This document shows, piece after piece, positions 35,984-44,276 of a DNA stretch of 64,000 nucleotides. The stretch is from Streptomyces griseoruber. GTDB lineage: Bacteria; Actinomycetota; Actinomycetes; Streptomycetales; Streptomycetaceae. Where the stretch lies: positions 435,862 to 499,861 of the forward strand of contig NZ_KQ948765.1 in NCBI RefSeq assembly GCF_001514205.1. The letters run 5' to 3'. Positions within the stretch are counted from its first letter, which is position 1; the number at the start of each line of letters is the position of its first letter. Below the pieces are notes generated by a model that was given only the letters and a program-made list of their open reading frames with translations, was not told the DNA's origin and ran no database searches. A program made the translations under genes and the position numbers.

Positions 35984-36403
35984 ATGCCCCCCGTCCCCGT
36001 CAATCCGGACTCCCTCCCTCAGCCCAGCGGCTACGCGCACGGCACGCTGGCGGGGAACACGCTGTACCTGGGCGGACAGACCGCACTGGACGCCGATATG
36101 AAGATCGTTCCGGGCGGTGTCGTGGAGCAGTTCCGGCAGGCGTTCGGGAATCTGCTCACCACCCTGCGGGCGGCGGGCGGCGAGCCCGGGGACCTGGTCA
36201 GCGTGACGCTGTACCTCACCGACATCCCCGACTACCAGGCGCACGGCAAGGAGATCGGCAAGGTCTGGCGCGAGCTCGCCGGACCGGTCTACCCCGCGAT
36301 GGCCGGCATCGGCTGCACCGCGCTCTGGCAGCCCGAGGCGGTGATCGAGATCCTCGGGGTCGCGGTGATCCCGGAGGAACGACTCGTCACCCCGCGGCCG
36401 TAG
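35984..36403 (+). CDS. RidA/YjgF-family enamine/imine deaminase
   Basis: 139 residues of the RidA family: HGTLAGNTLYLGGQTALDAD near 20, FRQAFGNLLTTLRAAGG near 50, VSVTLYLTDIPDY near 73, with the family Arg replaced in AGIGCTALWQPEAVIEI near 110. Typical RidA reads R-[ST]-x at this point; having CTALWQP suggests a specialised member such as 2-aminomuconate deaminase relatives. ATG at 35984 has GGAGG five bases upstream. In the divergon it may remove the amino group from the ring-cleavage product, which would make sense only for an aminated aromatic such as anthranilate. Confidence 0.88.
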   Translation: MPPVPVNPDSLPQPSGYAHGTLAGNTLYLGGQTALDADMKIVPGGVVEQFRQAFGNLLTTLRAAGGEPGDLVSVTLYLTDIPDYQAHGKEIGKVWRELAGPVYPAMAGIGCTALWQPEAVIEILGVAVIPEERLVTPRP

Positions 36404-36412
36404 GGGGCCGGC

Positions 36413-37285
36413 ATGAGACTCGCGTCCTTCACCCTGGACGGCGTACGGCGGGCCGGCGCCGTGGACGAGCCCGAGCAGACGGTCACCCTGCTGCCCGGCA
36501 CCGTGGACGACATCGTGCGCGGCGGCGCCGAGGCCCTCGACGCGGCCCGCGCGGCGCGCGGCGCGACCCTGGAGCTGTCCCGGGTCCGCCTGGAATCGCC
36601 GCTGCACCGCTTCCGCCGCGACATCCTGTGCACCGGCTGGAACTACCTCGACCACTTCGAGGAGTCACGCGGCAAGCGCGAGGGCCAGGACCCCGCGAGC
36701 CTGCCCGAGCACCCGGCCTTCTTCACCAAGGGCCCCGACACCGTCATCGGCCCGTACGACGCCATCGCCTACGACCCCGGCCTCTCCGCGCAGTGGGACT
36801 ACGAGGCGGAGATCGCCCTCGTCATCGGCCGCGACGGACGCTCGATCCCCGAGGAGAAGGCGCTGGACCACGTCTTCGGCTACCTGGTCGCCAACGACGT
36901 CTCCCAGCGCGACCTCCAGCGCGCCCACGGCGGCCAGTGGCTCAAGGGCAAGAGCATCGACGCGACCATGCCGCTCGGCCCCTGGCTGACCACGGCCGAC
37001 GAGATCGACGACCTGACGGCCCTGCGGGTGCAGTGCGAGGTCAACGGCCGGCTGCTCCAGAACGCGACCAGCGGCCAGATGGCCTTCCCCTTCGCCCGGA
37101 TCATCGCCGAGCTGAGCCACGGCATGACCCTGCGCGCCGGGGACGTGGTCCTCACCGGCACCCCCAGCGGCATCGGCAACGCGCGCGAGCCGCAGATCTT
37201 CCTGGAGGACGGCGATCTCGTCGTCACCCGGGTCAGCGGGCTGGGCGAGCTGCGCAACACCGTGACGCGGACCCGGCTGACATAG
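36413..37285 (+). CDS. fumarylacetoacetate hydrolase-family protein
   Basis: 290 residues. The FAH-fold metal and catalytic residues are visible: CTGWNYLDHFEE near 64, FTKGPDTVIGP near 102, DYEAEIALVIGR near 126, NDVSQRDLQ near 163, KGKSIDATMPLGPWL near 179 and GDVVLTGTPSGIG near 243. Family members split fumarylpyruvate or related diketo acids. Between RidA and PaaX genes, the best guess is fumarylpyruvate (or maleylpyruvate) hydrolase giving pyruvate and fumarate. A separate isomerase gene is not seen. Confidence 0.92.
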   Translation: MRLASFTLDGVRRAGAVDEPEQTVTLLPGTVDDIVRGGAEALDAARAARGATLELSRVRLESPLHRFRRDILCTGWNYLDHFEESRGKREGQDPASLPEHPAFFTKGPDTVIGPYDAIAYDPGLSAQWDYEAEIALVIGRDGRSIPEEKALDHVFGYLVANDVSQRDLQRAHGGQWLKGKSIDATMPLGPWLTTADEIDDLTALRVQCEVNGRLLQNATSGQMAFPFARIIAELSHGMTLRAGDVVLTGTPSGIGNAREPQIFLEDGDLVVTRVSGLGELRNTVTRTRLT

Positions 37286-37295
37286 GGTGCCGGGA

Positions 37296-38144
37296 ATGAC
37301 CGCGCAGACGACCTCGGCGAGCGCCCCGGCGGGCGACCGCGAGTCCCGCCACGCCCCGCTCATCCTCACCCTGTTCGGGCTCTACGCCCGTGACGGGCGC
37401 CACTGGCTCTCGGTCGCGTCACTGATCGCCCTGATGGCGGACCTCGGGGTGGAGAGCCGGGCCGTACGGTCCTCGATTTCGCGGATGAAACGCCGCGAGG
37501 TGCTGCGCGGCGAGCGCCTGGCGGGGGTCGCCGGGTACACGCCGGCCGACGCGACCCTTCAGACACTCGCCGAGGGAGACGTGCGCATCTTCCGGCGGAC
37601 CCGGGCCTCCCGTGCGGACGGCTGGGTGCTGGTGGTGTTCTCCGTGCCCGAGTCCGAGCGCGAGAAGCGGCACGAGCTGCGCACGGTCCTGACCCGGCTC
37701 GGCTTCGGCACGGCGGCCTCGGGGGTGTGGGTCGCGCCCGGGAACCTGGCGGCCGAGACGCGGCGCACCCTGGAACGCCGGGAGCTGTCCGCGTACGTGG
37801 ACCTGTTCACCGGTGACCACTTCGCCTTCGGGGACCCGCGGGAGAAGATCCGCTCCTGGTGGGACCTCGACGAACTCACCGAGCTGTACGCGGACTTCCT
37901 GCGCCGCCACGGCCCCGTCCTCGACGCGGCGCTGGAGCGCGCGCCGGAGCCCCTGGAGGCGTTCCGGACCTATGTGCCGATGCTGACCCAGTGGCGGCGG
38001 CTGCCCTACCGGGACCCCGGCCTCCCCCTCGACCTGCTGCCGCGGGACTGGAAGGGGGTGGCCGCGGCCGAGCTGTTCGAGCGGCTCGACGCCCTGCTCA
38101 GACCCGCCGCGGCGGCCCATGCCGCGGCGGTGGTCACGGCCTGA
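37296..38144 (+). CDS. PaaX-family transcriptional regulator
   Basis: 282 residues. The N-terminal winged helix (LTLFGLYARDGRHWLSVASLI, then MADLGVESRAVRSSISRMKRR) and the middle PaaX domain (VLVVFSVPESEREKRHELR near 106; GFGTAASGVWVAP near 131) are clear. PaaX-type repressors usually answer to aryl-CoA thioesters, which fits a pathway begun by an aryl-CoA ligase. It is third in the rightward operon, so probably autoregulated through the divergent region. ATG at 37296 is preferred; a GTG three codons earlier is possible. Confidence 0.92.
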   Translation: MTAQTTSASAPAGDRESRHAPLILTLFGLYARDGRHWLSVASLIALMADLGVESRAVRSSISRMKRREVLRGERLAGVAGYTPADATLQTLAEGDVRIFRRTRASRADGWVLVVFSVPESEREKRHELRTVLTRLGFGTAASGVWVAPGNLAAETRRTLERRELSAYVDLFTGDHFAFGDPREKIRSWWDLDELTELYADFLRRHGPVLDAALERAPEPLEAFRTYVPMLTQWRRLPYRDPGLPLDLLPRDWKGVAAAELFERLDALLRPAAAAHAAAVVTA

Positions 38145-38172
38145 GGCCGCTCGCTCGCCCGGCGGTTCACGC

Positions 38173-38862
38173 TCAGAGCGTGAGCAGCTCCTCGTAAAAC
38201 CCGCCGAAACCGCGTTCGCGGTCGACGAGGTGGATCTCCAGGATCCAGTGGCAGCGGCGGCCCGCCTTGTCGGTGCGGCGCAGTGGGGTGTCGTTGGCGG
38301 GGGTGACGTACGACTCGACGTCCGCGCCGTCGATCCACTCGTGCGGGAACTCTCCGACCAGATGGCCGGCGTGCCAGCCGCCCAGCTCCCAGCCGGCCTC
38401 GGCGGCCAGCCGCTCGACCTCGGCGTACAGCCGCTTGCCGGTGATGTCGGGGTCGCCCTCGAAGAAACGGCGGCCGGCCGCGAAGACCTTCGGCAGGTCG
38501 TCGCGGAGCCGGTGCTTGACCGGGTCGTCGCCGAGGACGAAGGTCCGGCCGAAGTCGGCCTCGTACTCCTCGAAGATCGGCCCGAAGTCGGCGAACACGA
38601 TGTCGTCCGCGCCGATCAGCCGGTCCGGCGGGTTCTCCTTGTACGGCTTCAGCGTGTTCGGGCCCGAGCGCACGATCCGCTTGTGCCAGTGACGGGTCGT
38701 GCCGAACAGCTCGTTCGCCAGGTCACGGATGCGGTCGCTGACCGCGCGCTCCCCCTGGCCCGGCACGACGAGGGCCCGCTCCTCGATCTCCGCGAAGAGC
38801 CGAACGGCCTTCGCCTGAGCATCCAGCAAGCGCGCCGCGCGGGTGGCTTCGTCATCCGTCAT
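38173..38862 (-). CDS. M24-family (aminopeptidase P/creatinase-like) protein
   Basis: 229 residues with the pita-bread fold of M24 peptidases. Metal-ligand positions are IVFADFGPIFEEYEADFGRTF near 104-124 (two Asp), HAGHLVGEFPHEWIDG near 173 (His), HWILEIHLVDRERGFGGFYEE near 205-225 (Glu/His). Short single-domain members include non-peptidase hydrolases of small molecules. Convergent with the PaaX operon. An in-frame ATG at 38886 is an alternative start. A role in the aromatic pathway is possible but unsupported. Confidence 0.85.
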   Translation of the reverse strand: MTDDEATRAARLLDAQAKAVRLFAEIEERALVVPGQGERAVSDRIRDLANELFGTTRHWHKRIVRSGPNTLKPYKENPPDRLIGADDIVFADFGPIFEEYEADFGRTFVLGDDPVKHRLRDDLPKVFAAGRRFFEGDPDITGKRLYAEVERLAAEAGWELGGWHAGHLVGEFPHEWIDGADVESYVTPANDTPLRRTDKAGRRCHWILEIHLVDRERGFGGFYEELLTL

Positions 38863-39079
38863 ACCCGGGAGGGTACAAGTGACCATGCTCGGACCGACGC
38901 CGAGGACCGCGGTCGGCGGCGGCAGTCCTCCGCCGGTGCGGCGACCGGCGCCGGGGTCAGCCGCCGACGGCCGCCAGGCGTTCGCTGATCCGTTCGGCGG
39001 TGGCGACGCCGCGGACGCCGACGCGGACGGTGCCGACGCCCACCCGGATACGGGTAATTCAAGGAGGCCGAAACGTGAA
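38863..39079. other. intergenic, contains the M24 gene promoter
   Basis: About 215 bases between the M24 gene start and the end of the large regulator gene. It is very GC-rich and carries no gene. CAGCGAACGCCTGG-type shadows only. Nothing regulatory was recognised. Confidence 0.3.
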
Positions 39080-42001
39080 CTACGGGTGCCGGTCCAGGGC
39101 GGCGCGGGTCATCAGGCCGGCCAGGGCCGAGCGGGACGGAACCGAGGTCTTGCGGTAGATGGCCGACAGGTGGGTCTCGACGGTGCGGCGGCTGAGGAAC
39201 AGCTTGGTGGCGATGGCCTGGTTGCTCAGCCCCTCGGCGACGAGTTCGGCGATCTGCCCTTCTCGTGGGGTGAGTTGGTCGAGTTCGGTGGGGGCGGGCG
39301 GGGGTTCCTCGGTCCGGGGGCGTACCAGTGCGGCGAGGTCGGTCAGGAGGTGGGCGCCGCCGGTGTCGGCGAGGCGGCGGCCCCGTTCCCACAGCGTGGC
39401 GGCGTGCGGGTGGTCGCCCGCCGCCTGTGCCTGGGTGGAGGCGAGCAGCAGGGAGTACGCCTCCCACAGGATGGCGCCGGAGGGGGCGTAGGCCTGGGCG
39501 GCGTCCTCGAGGAGGCGGGCGGCGGTGCTCGGGTCGCCATGGTGCTGGGCGAGCGCGGCCCGGGCCCGCAGGGCCGCCCCGCGCTGGCCGTTCAGCCCGA
39601 TGCGGTCGGCTTCCTGCGCGGCCCGGGCGGCCCAGTGCGCGGCCTGTTCGGGGTCGCCGGTGGCGAGGGCGGTCGCGACGAGGGTGTCGAGCTGCCCGGG
39701 GCGGGTGGAGGGTTGCAGGCCGTGCAGGTCGGGGCCGCCGGCGCGCAGGATGGCGTCCTGGGCGCGGTGGGGGTCGCCGCCGACCAGGGCGATGTGGCCG
39801 AGGACGCAGCCGGCCAGGGAGGCCCACCAGTGGCGGCTGGTGCCGGCGGCGGCCACGGCCTCCTCGGCCGTCGCGAGGGCCTGGGTGTCGCCGAGCGGGC
39901 GGCGCAGCAGGAGGATCAGTGCCTTGAAGCTCAGGGTGAAGGCGAGCAGGTCGCCGCTGGCGACGGCGCGGGCCACGGATTCCGCTTCCTCGGCCGCGGC
40001 GAGGGCGGTGGGCAGCCGGCAGGTGGTCAGGTGGAGGAAGGCCCGGGCGGTGAGCAGATGGGGCAGGACGTGGACCTGCCCGGCGCGGCGGGCGATGTCC
40101 AGTCCTCGGTCGGTGTGGCGTTCGGCGTCGGCGTGGCGTTCGAGGAGGGCTTCGGCCCAGGCCAGCCAGACCAGCGCCTCGGAGAGTTCGGTGAGGTCGG
40201 GGTCGGTCAGTGCGTCGGCGATGGCGGCGGCGGCCCCGGCCGACCGCGTCGCCGCCGCCGTGTCGCCCTCGTAGGCCTCGCCCAGCGCGGCCAGCGCCAG
40301 CGCGCCCAGTTCTCCCATCAGGTCGTCGTGGGAGCGGGCCACCGCGAGCGTGCGGTGGATGTCGTCGCGGACGGCCGGGTAGCTGACGGTGTTCAGGGCG
40401 GCCATGCCGAGTGCGAGGCCCAGGGAGACCGCCTGACGCGGCCCGGGGCCGGGCTCGCGGGTCAACTCCCGCTGGAGCAGGGCGGTCGCCTCCGGGGAGT
40501 GCCCCAGATGCCGTTCCATCATGGCGCACAGCGCCGTCGCGTCCCCGCGCAGTACGGCGTCGTCGGGGCCGCAGCGGCTGATCAGCGTGTGGAGCAGGTC
40601 CCGGCTCTCGCGCAGAGCGCCGCCGACCGCGAGCGCCCTGGCGCGGGCCAGTGTCAGCTCGTCGCGCCGGGCCGTGTGGGCGGGGGTGTCCGGCATCAGC
40701 CGCAGGACGACCTCCAGCAGATGGGCGGCCGTCGCGGGCGCGGTGTGGGCGTACCCGGCGGCCGCCTCGGTCAGTACGGCCGCCGACACCGGGTTCCAGC
40801 CCGTCAGCGACCGCTCGACATGATGGGCGCGCTCGGCGGCGCGGGCACCGGTGCGGGCCAGTTCCTCCGCGACGGCGCGGTGCAGCTCGGCGCGGCGCGG
40901 CGCGGGGGTGTTCTCGTAGACCAGCGCCCGCAGCAGCGGATGACGCAGCATCCAGCGGCCGTCGGACCCCGTGCGCAGCAGATCCCGCCGTACCGCCGCA
41001 CCGGTACGGGCCTCCAGCTCCTCCGCCGTGGGGTTTCCGGCCACCAGCCGCAGCAGGGCGGGCGTGGCCTGCTCCCCCAGGACCGCCACCGCCTCGACCG
41101 TACGGCGCTCCTCCCCGCTCAGTGCCGTCACTTCCTCCAGGAGCAGCGCCGCCAGCCCGTCCGGCACCCCGGAGGCGGTGATCCCGCCGGCCGGGGGCAG
41201 GGCCTCTCCCTGCCGGTGGGCGTGCAGCAGGCACCGCAGGTAGAGGGGATTGCCCTCACCGGCCGCGTAGACCCGCCTCGCGTCCTGCGGCGGCAGATCG
41301 GGGGCGTGCGCCTCGGTCCACTCCCGCTCGGGCAGCGGCCCCAACGGCACCCGCAGCACGGCCCCCCGGTCCGCGCCCCGGGCCAGCGCGGCGGCGAGCG
41401 GGTGCGGGGTCTGCCGCTCCCGCCGGGCGACGGCCAGCGCCACCCGCCCGCGCACCGGATGCCGGATCAGCTGGTCCAGGAGTTCCAGGGACGCCGGGTC
41501 CGCCCAGTGCAGATCGTCCAGCGCCAGCACCACTGCGCCCTGTTCCGCGAGGCCGCTCAGCACCTGCGTGACGGCACGGTGGAGACCGAAACGGTCACGG
41601 CCCTCGCCCCGCACCGCCGCATCACGCACCCCGTACAGCACCGCGGCCGCCGCCTCCGGCACGGCGCCGGAAGCCAGGAAGGCGGGATCGGCATCGGCGA
41701 AGGCATCCGTGAACGGCTGGAAGGGGGTGTACCGCTCGAACTCGGTGGCCGTCCCCCGCAGCACCGTCAGCCCGCGTCGCCGCGCCCGCGTGCCGAGTTC
41801 GTCCAGCAGCCGGCTCTTGCCCATGCCGGCGTCCGCGGAGATGTCGACCACGGCGGGAACGCCGTCCCGGCCGAGGCCTGCGATCACCTCGTCGAGCCGC
41901 GCGAGTTCATCGGTCCTGCCGACCAGCCGTGTCGCCGTCTCGTCCCGCTCCGGCACCGATTCATCTCCGTCCGTCCGTGTCGTACCGCTTGCGGCCATCA
42001 T
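39080..42001 (-). CDS. large LuxR-family ATPase regulator (LAL/MalT-like)
   Basis: 973 residues. The N-terminal AAA ATPase (LVGRTDELARLDEVI near 26, Walker A ADAGMGKSRLL near 55, Walker B VVLALDDLHWADP near 142) leads into a long helical TPR-like region, about 350-900. A C-terminal LuxR helix-turn-helix follows (LTPREGQIAELVAEGLSNQAIATKLFLSRRTVETH near 908-945). Such regulators often activate antibiotic or sugar clusters; no biosynthetic cluster is visible here. Two ATGs in a row (42001, 41998) precede the protein; the ribosome site is weak. Targets are unknown. Confidence 0.92.
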   Translation of the reverse strand: MMAASGTTRTDGDESVPERDETATRLVGRTDELARLDEVIAGLGRDGVPAVVDISADAGMGKSRLLDELGTRARRRGLTVLRGTATEFERYTPFQPFTDAFADADPAFLASGAVPEAAAAVLYGVRDAAVRGEGRDRFGLHRAVTQVLSGLAEQGAVVLALDDLHWADPASLELLDQLIRHPVRGRVALAVARRERQTPHPLAAALARGADRGAVLRVPLGPLPEREWTEAHAPDLPPQDARRVYAAGEGNPLYLRCLLHAHRQGEALPPAGGITASGVPDGLAALLLEEVTALSGEERRTVEAVAVLGEQATPALLRLVAGNPTAEELEARTGAAVRRDLLRTGSDGRWMLRHPLLRALVYENTPAPRRAELHRAVAEELARTGARAAERAHHVERSLTGWNPVSAAVLTEAAAGYAHTAPATAAHLLEVVLRLMPDTPAHTARRDELTLARARALAVGGALRESRDLLHTLISRCGPDDAVLRGDATALCAMMERHLGHSPEATALLQRELTREPGPGPRQAVSLGLALGMAALNTVSYPAVRDDIHRTLAVARSHDDLMGELGALALAALGEAYEGDTAAATRSAGAAAAIADALTDPDLTELSEALVWLAWAEALLERHADAERHTDRGLDIARRAGQVHVLPHLLTARAFLHLTTCRLPTALAAAEEAESVARAVASGDLLAFTLSFKALILLLRRPLGDTQALATAEEAVAAAGTSRHWWASLAGCVLGHIALVGGDPHRAQDAILRAGGPDLHGLQPSTRPGQLDTLVATALATGDPEQAAHWAARAAQEADRIGLNGQRGAALRARAALAQHHGDPSTAARLLEDAAQAYAPSGAILWEAYSLLLASTQAQAAGDHPHAATLWERGRRLADTGGAHLLTDLAALVRPRTEEPPPAPTELDQLTPREGQIAELVAEGLSNQAIATKLFLSRRTVETHLSAIYRKTSVPSRSALAGLMTRAALDRHP

Positions 42002-42112
42002 GCCCAAAACGGCGTCCGACCAGGTCTGGCAACCGTCCGGGCCGCCACCGTCGTCCCTTCTGCGGAGCCCTGGTGATCGTCGCCCGGGCGCCCCGGAAGT
42101 GGAGGACGGTGG

Positions 42113-43021
42113 ATGTTCGCCCTGCTCGTGGTGCGACTGACGGGACTGGACGCGGGAACCGTGTTCGCGGTTCCGGTGGTGCTCTTCCCGTACGGCGCCG
42201 TGCTGAGCGTTGTGCTGCTGGTGGCCGTTGTCGCCGTGCCCGCCCTGCGCTCGCGCCGGACGGTGGCCGTGGTCGCGCTGCTGGCGGTCGCGCAAGTCGC
42301 CGTGCTGGTACCGCGCTTCCTGCCCGGTGAGCGGCATGTCCCGGCCGGGGCGGCCGAGTTGCGGGTGGCCACGCTCAACGCGCATGTGGGCAAGGTGGAT
42401 CCGCGGGCGGTGCTGCGGCTGGTGCGGGCCGAGCGGATCGACGTACTGGCCGTGCAGGAGCTGACCCGGGCCGGGGTCGCGGCGTTCGCCGAGGCGGGTC
42501 TGGGCCGGCTGCTGCCCCACCAGGAACTCCACCCCGAGAACGACTCCTCGATCTACTCACGGCTCCCGCTGACCCACGCCGGCCCGCTGGACGCCGGCAC
42601 CACCTGGCCGCAGACCACCGCGGAGGTGACCGTGGGCGGCCGGACCGTCCGCCTGGTGGCCGTCCACACGTACTACCCGCTCGGTGACGCCGACCGCTGG
42701 ACACGGGACTTCACCGCGCTCACCGCCGTCGCCCGGGACAGCGGCCCGGACACCGTCTTCCTGGGCGACTTCAACGCCTCCCTCGACCATGCGCCGATGC
42801 GCTCCCTGCTCGCGGCGGGGCTCACCGACACGCACGCCGAGCTGGGCCGCGGCTGGGCCCGCACCTGGCCCGCCGACAGGGCGCCGCTCCCGGCCCTGGT
42901 CCAGCTCGACCACGTGCTGCACGGCTCCGGCCTGACGGGGGTCTCCGCCGGCGAACGGACCCTGCCGGGCACGGACCACCGGGCGGTGGTGGCGGTGTTG
43001 GCGGTACGGCCCGGCGGATGA
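42113..43021 (+). CDS. membrane endonuclease/exonuclease/phosphatase-family protein
   Basis: 302 residues: two N-terminal membrane helices (about 5-60), then an EEP domain facing outside. Motifs are VATLNAHVGKVD near 88, AVQELTRAG near 116, VHTYYPLGD near 183, FLGDFNASLDHAPM near 216 and QLDHVL...TDHRAVV near 264-290. The catalytic Asn, Glu, Asp and His are all present. ATG has GGAGGA six bases upstream. Relatives hydrolyse phospholipids, sphingomyelin or extracellular nucleic acids; the substrate is not readable. Confidence 0.9.
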   Translation: MFALLVVRLTGLDAGTVFAVPVVLFPYGAVLSVVLLVAVVAVPALRSRRTVAVVALLAVAQVAVLVPRFLPGERHVPAGAAELRVATLNAHVGKVDPRAVLRLVRAERIDVLAVQELTRAGVAAFAEAGLGRLLPHQELHPENDSSIYSRLPLTHAGPLDAGTTWPQTTAEVTVGGRTVRLVAVHTYYPLGDADRWTRDFTALTAVARDSGPDTVFLGDFNASLDHAPMRSLLAAGLTDTHAELGRGWARTWPADRAPLPALVQLDHVLHGSGLTGVSAGERTLPGTDHRAVVAVLAVRPGG

Positions 43022-43224
43022 GGGGTAGGGGCGCGCAGTCCGTCTCGTACCAAAGGTCCCGCCGGACTCCCCGGGAGACGGTCTGCCGATCTCCCGACCC
43101 TTTTTCGGCGATTCGTAGCCGAATTCGCCAAACAGTTGAGCGATTGTCGTCCGCTCTTCACGCTTTCCCTGTCAAGTGCCCGACGGCCAGGCCTCGGGCC
43201 CCCCGCTGCGGAAGCGAGTCGAGC
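43022..43224. promoter_or_regulatory. promoter region of the aminotransferase-paaN operon
   Basis: About 200 bases upstream of the aminotransferase. CCTGTCAAGTG at 43168-43178 recurs upstream of the 2-oxoacid dehydrogenase operon, and both are preceded by TTGA and GCGAT elements. An AT-richer stretch (43115-43150) may be the promoter core. Confidence 0.5.
43168..43178 (+). promoter_or_regulatory. shared 11-bp motif CCTGTCAAGTG, copy 1
   Basis: Identical to 46556-46566 and on the same strand, in the promoter region of functionally related operons. It may be a promoter element or a binding site of the Lrp-type regulator encoded between the operons. Confidence 0.4.
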
Positions 43225-44271
43225 ATGGTGCGTGTCCGTGCGTCTCTGTCCCGGTTGCCCTCCTACGTCCCGGGCCGCAAGCTGCCCGGGGCCGTGGTGC
43301 TGGCCAGCAACGAATCCCCCCACGGGCTGCTGCCGGGGGTGGCGGCGACCCTCGTGGAGTCCGCCGGCGGTGTGTCGCGCTACCCGGATCTGCACGCCTC
43401 CTCGCTGATCGAGGCGCTGGCCGCGCACCACGCGGTGGAACCGGACCGGATCGCGGTGGGCGCGGGGTCCTCCGAGGTGTGCGGGCAGTTGCTGCACACG
43501 GTCGTGGGTCCGGGTGACGAGGTGGTCTTCGGCTGGCGGTCGTTCGAGGCGTACCCGATCCTCACCACCGTCGCGGGCGGTACGGCGGTGCCGGTGCCGT
43601 TGCGGGACCACGCCCTCGACCTCGACGCGATGGCGGCGGCGATCACCGCCCGGACCCGGCTGGTGTTCGTGTGCAACCCGAACAACCCGACCTCCACGGC
43701 GGTCGGCGCGCGGGCGCTGACCGCGTTCGCGGACCGGGTGCCGCGGGACGTGCTGATCGTGGTCGACGAGGCGTACCGGGAGTACGCCGATCCGGCGCGG
43801 GTGCCCGACGGGCTCGCGCTGCTCGGCGACCGGCCGAACGTGGCCGTGCTGCGGACCTTCTCGAAGGCGTACGGCCTGGCGGGTCTGCGCGTCGGCTACT
43901 GCGTCGCGCCGCCCGGGATCGCCGCGCATGTGCGGCGCACGCAGGTGCCGTTCAGCGTCAGCGGGCTCGCCCAGCGGGCGGCCGTGGTGGCGCTCGGCGA
44001 GCGGGCGGAGGTCGCCCGGCGGGCCGCCCTCACGGTCGCCGAACGCGACCGGGTCGCCGGGCGGCTGCGGGAGCTCGGCCACGACGTGCCGGACTCCGAG
44101 GCCAACTTCGTCTGGCTGCCGCTCGGCGCGGACAGCGGGGACTTCGCCCGGCACTGCGCGGACGGGAAGGTCATGGTCCGCCCGTTCCCCGGCGAGGGCG
44201 TGCGGGTGACGATCGGCCTGCCGGAGGAGAACGACGCCCTGCTCGCGCTCGCGGCGAGCCGGCGAGGCTGA
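43225..44271 (+). CDS. PLP aminotransferase, HisC/aromatic type
   Basis: 348-residue class I/II aminotransferase. It has LASNESPHGLLPG near 26, AVGAGSSEVCGQL near 80, VCNPNNPTSTAV near 150, IVVDEAYREYA near 178 and the PLP lysine in RTFSKAYGLAGLRVGY near 214. It resembles HisC/phenylalanine aminotransferases. It lies outside any his operon and is followed by paaN and 2-oxoacid dehydrogenase genes, so a role converting phenylalanine (or another amino acid) to its 2-oxo acid fits better than histidine synthesis. Confidence 0.9.
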   Translation: MVRVRASLSRLPSYVPGRKLPGAVVLASNESPHGLLPGVAATLVESAGGVSRYPDLHASSLIEALAAHHAVEPDRIAVGAGSSEVCGQLLHTVVGPGDEVVFGWRSFEAYPILTTVAGGTAVPVPLRDHALDLDAMAAAITARTRLVFVCNPNNPTSTAVGARALTAFADRVPRDVLIVVDEAYREYADPARVPDGLALLGDRPNVAVLRTFSKAYGLAGLRVGYCVAPPGIAAHVRRTQVPFSVSGLAQRAAVVALGERAEVARRAALTVAERDRVAGRLRELGHDVPDSEANFVWLPLGADSGDFARHCADGKVMVRPFPGEGVRVTIGLPEENDALLALAASRRG

Positions 44272-44276
44272 CGGTC

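Noticed and set aside
39080..42001. LuxR-ATPase regulator as marker of an antibiotic biosynthetic cluster
   Set aside because: No polyketide, peptide synthetase, terpene or RiPP genes lie in the window; neighbours are catabolic or housekeeping-like.
43225..44271. Histidinol-phosphate aminotransferase of a histidine operon
   Set aside because: No other his gene is nearby and the gene is coupled to paaN; an amino-acid catabolic role fits better.
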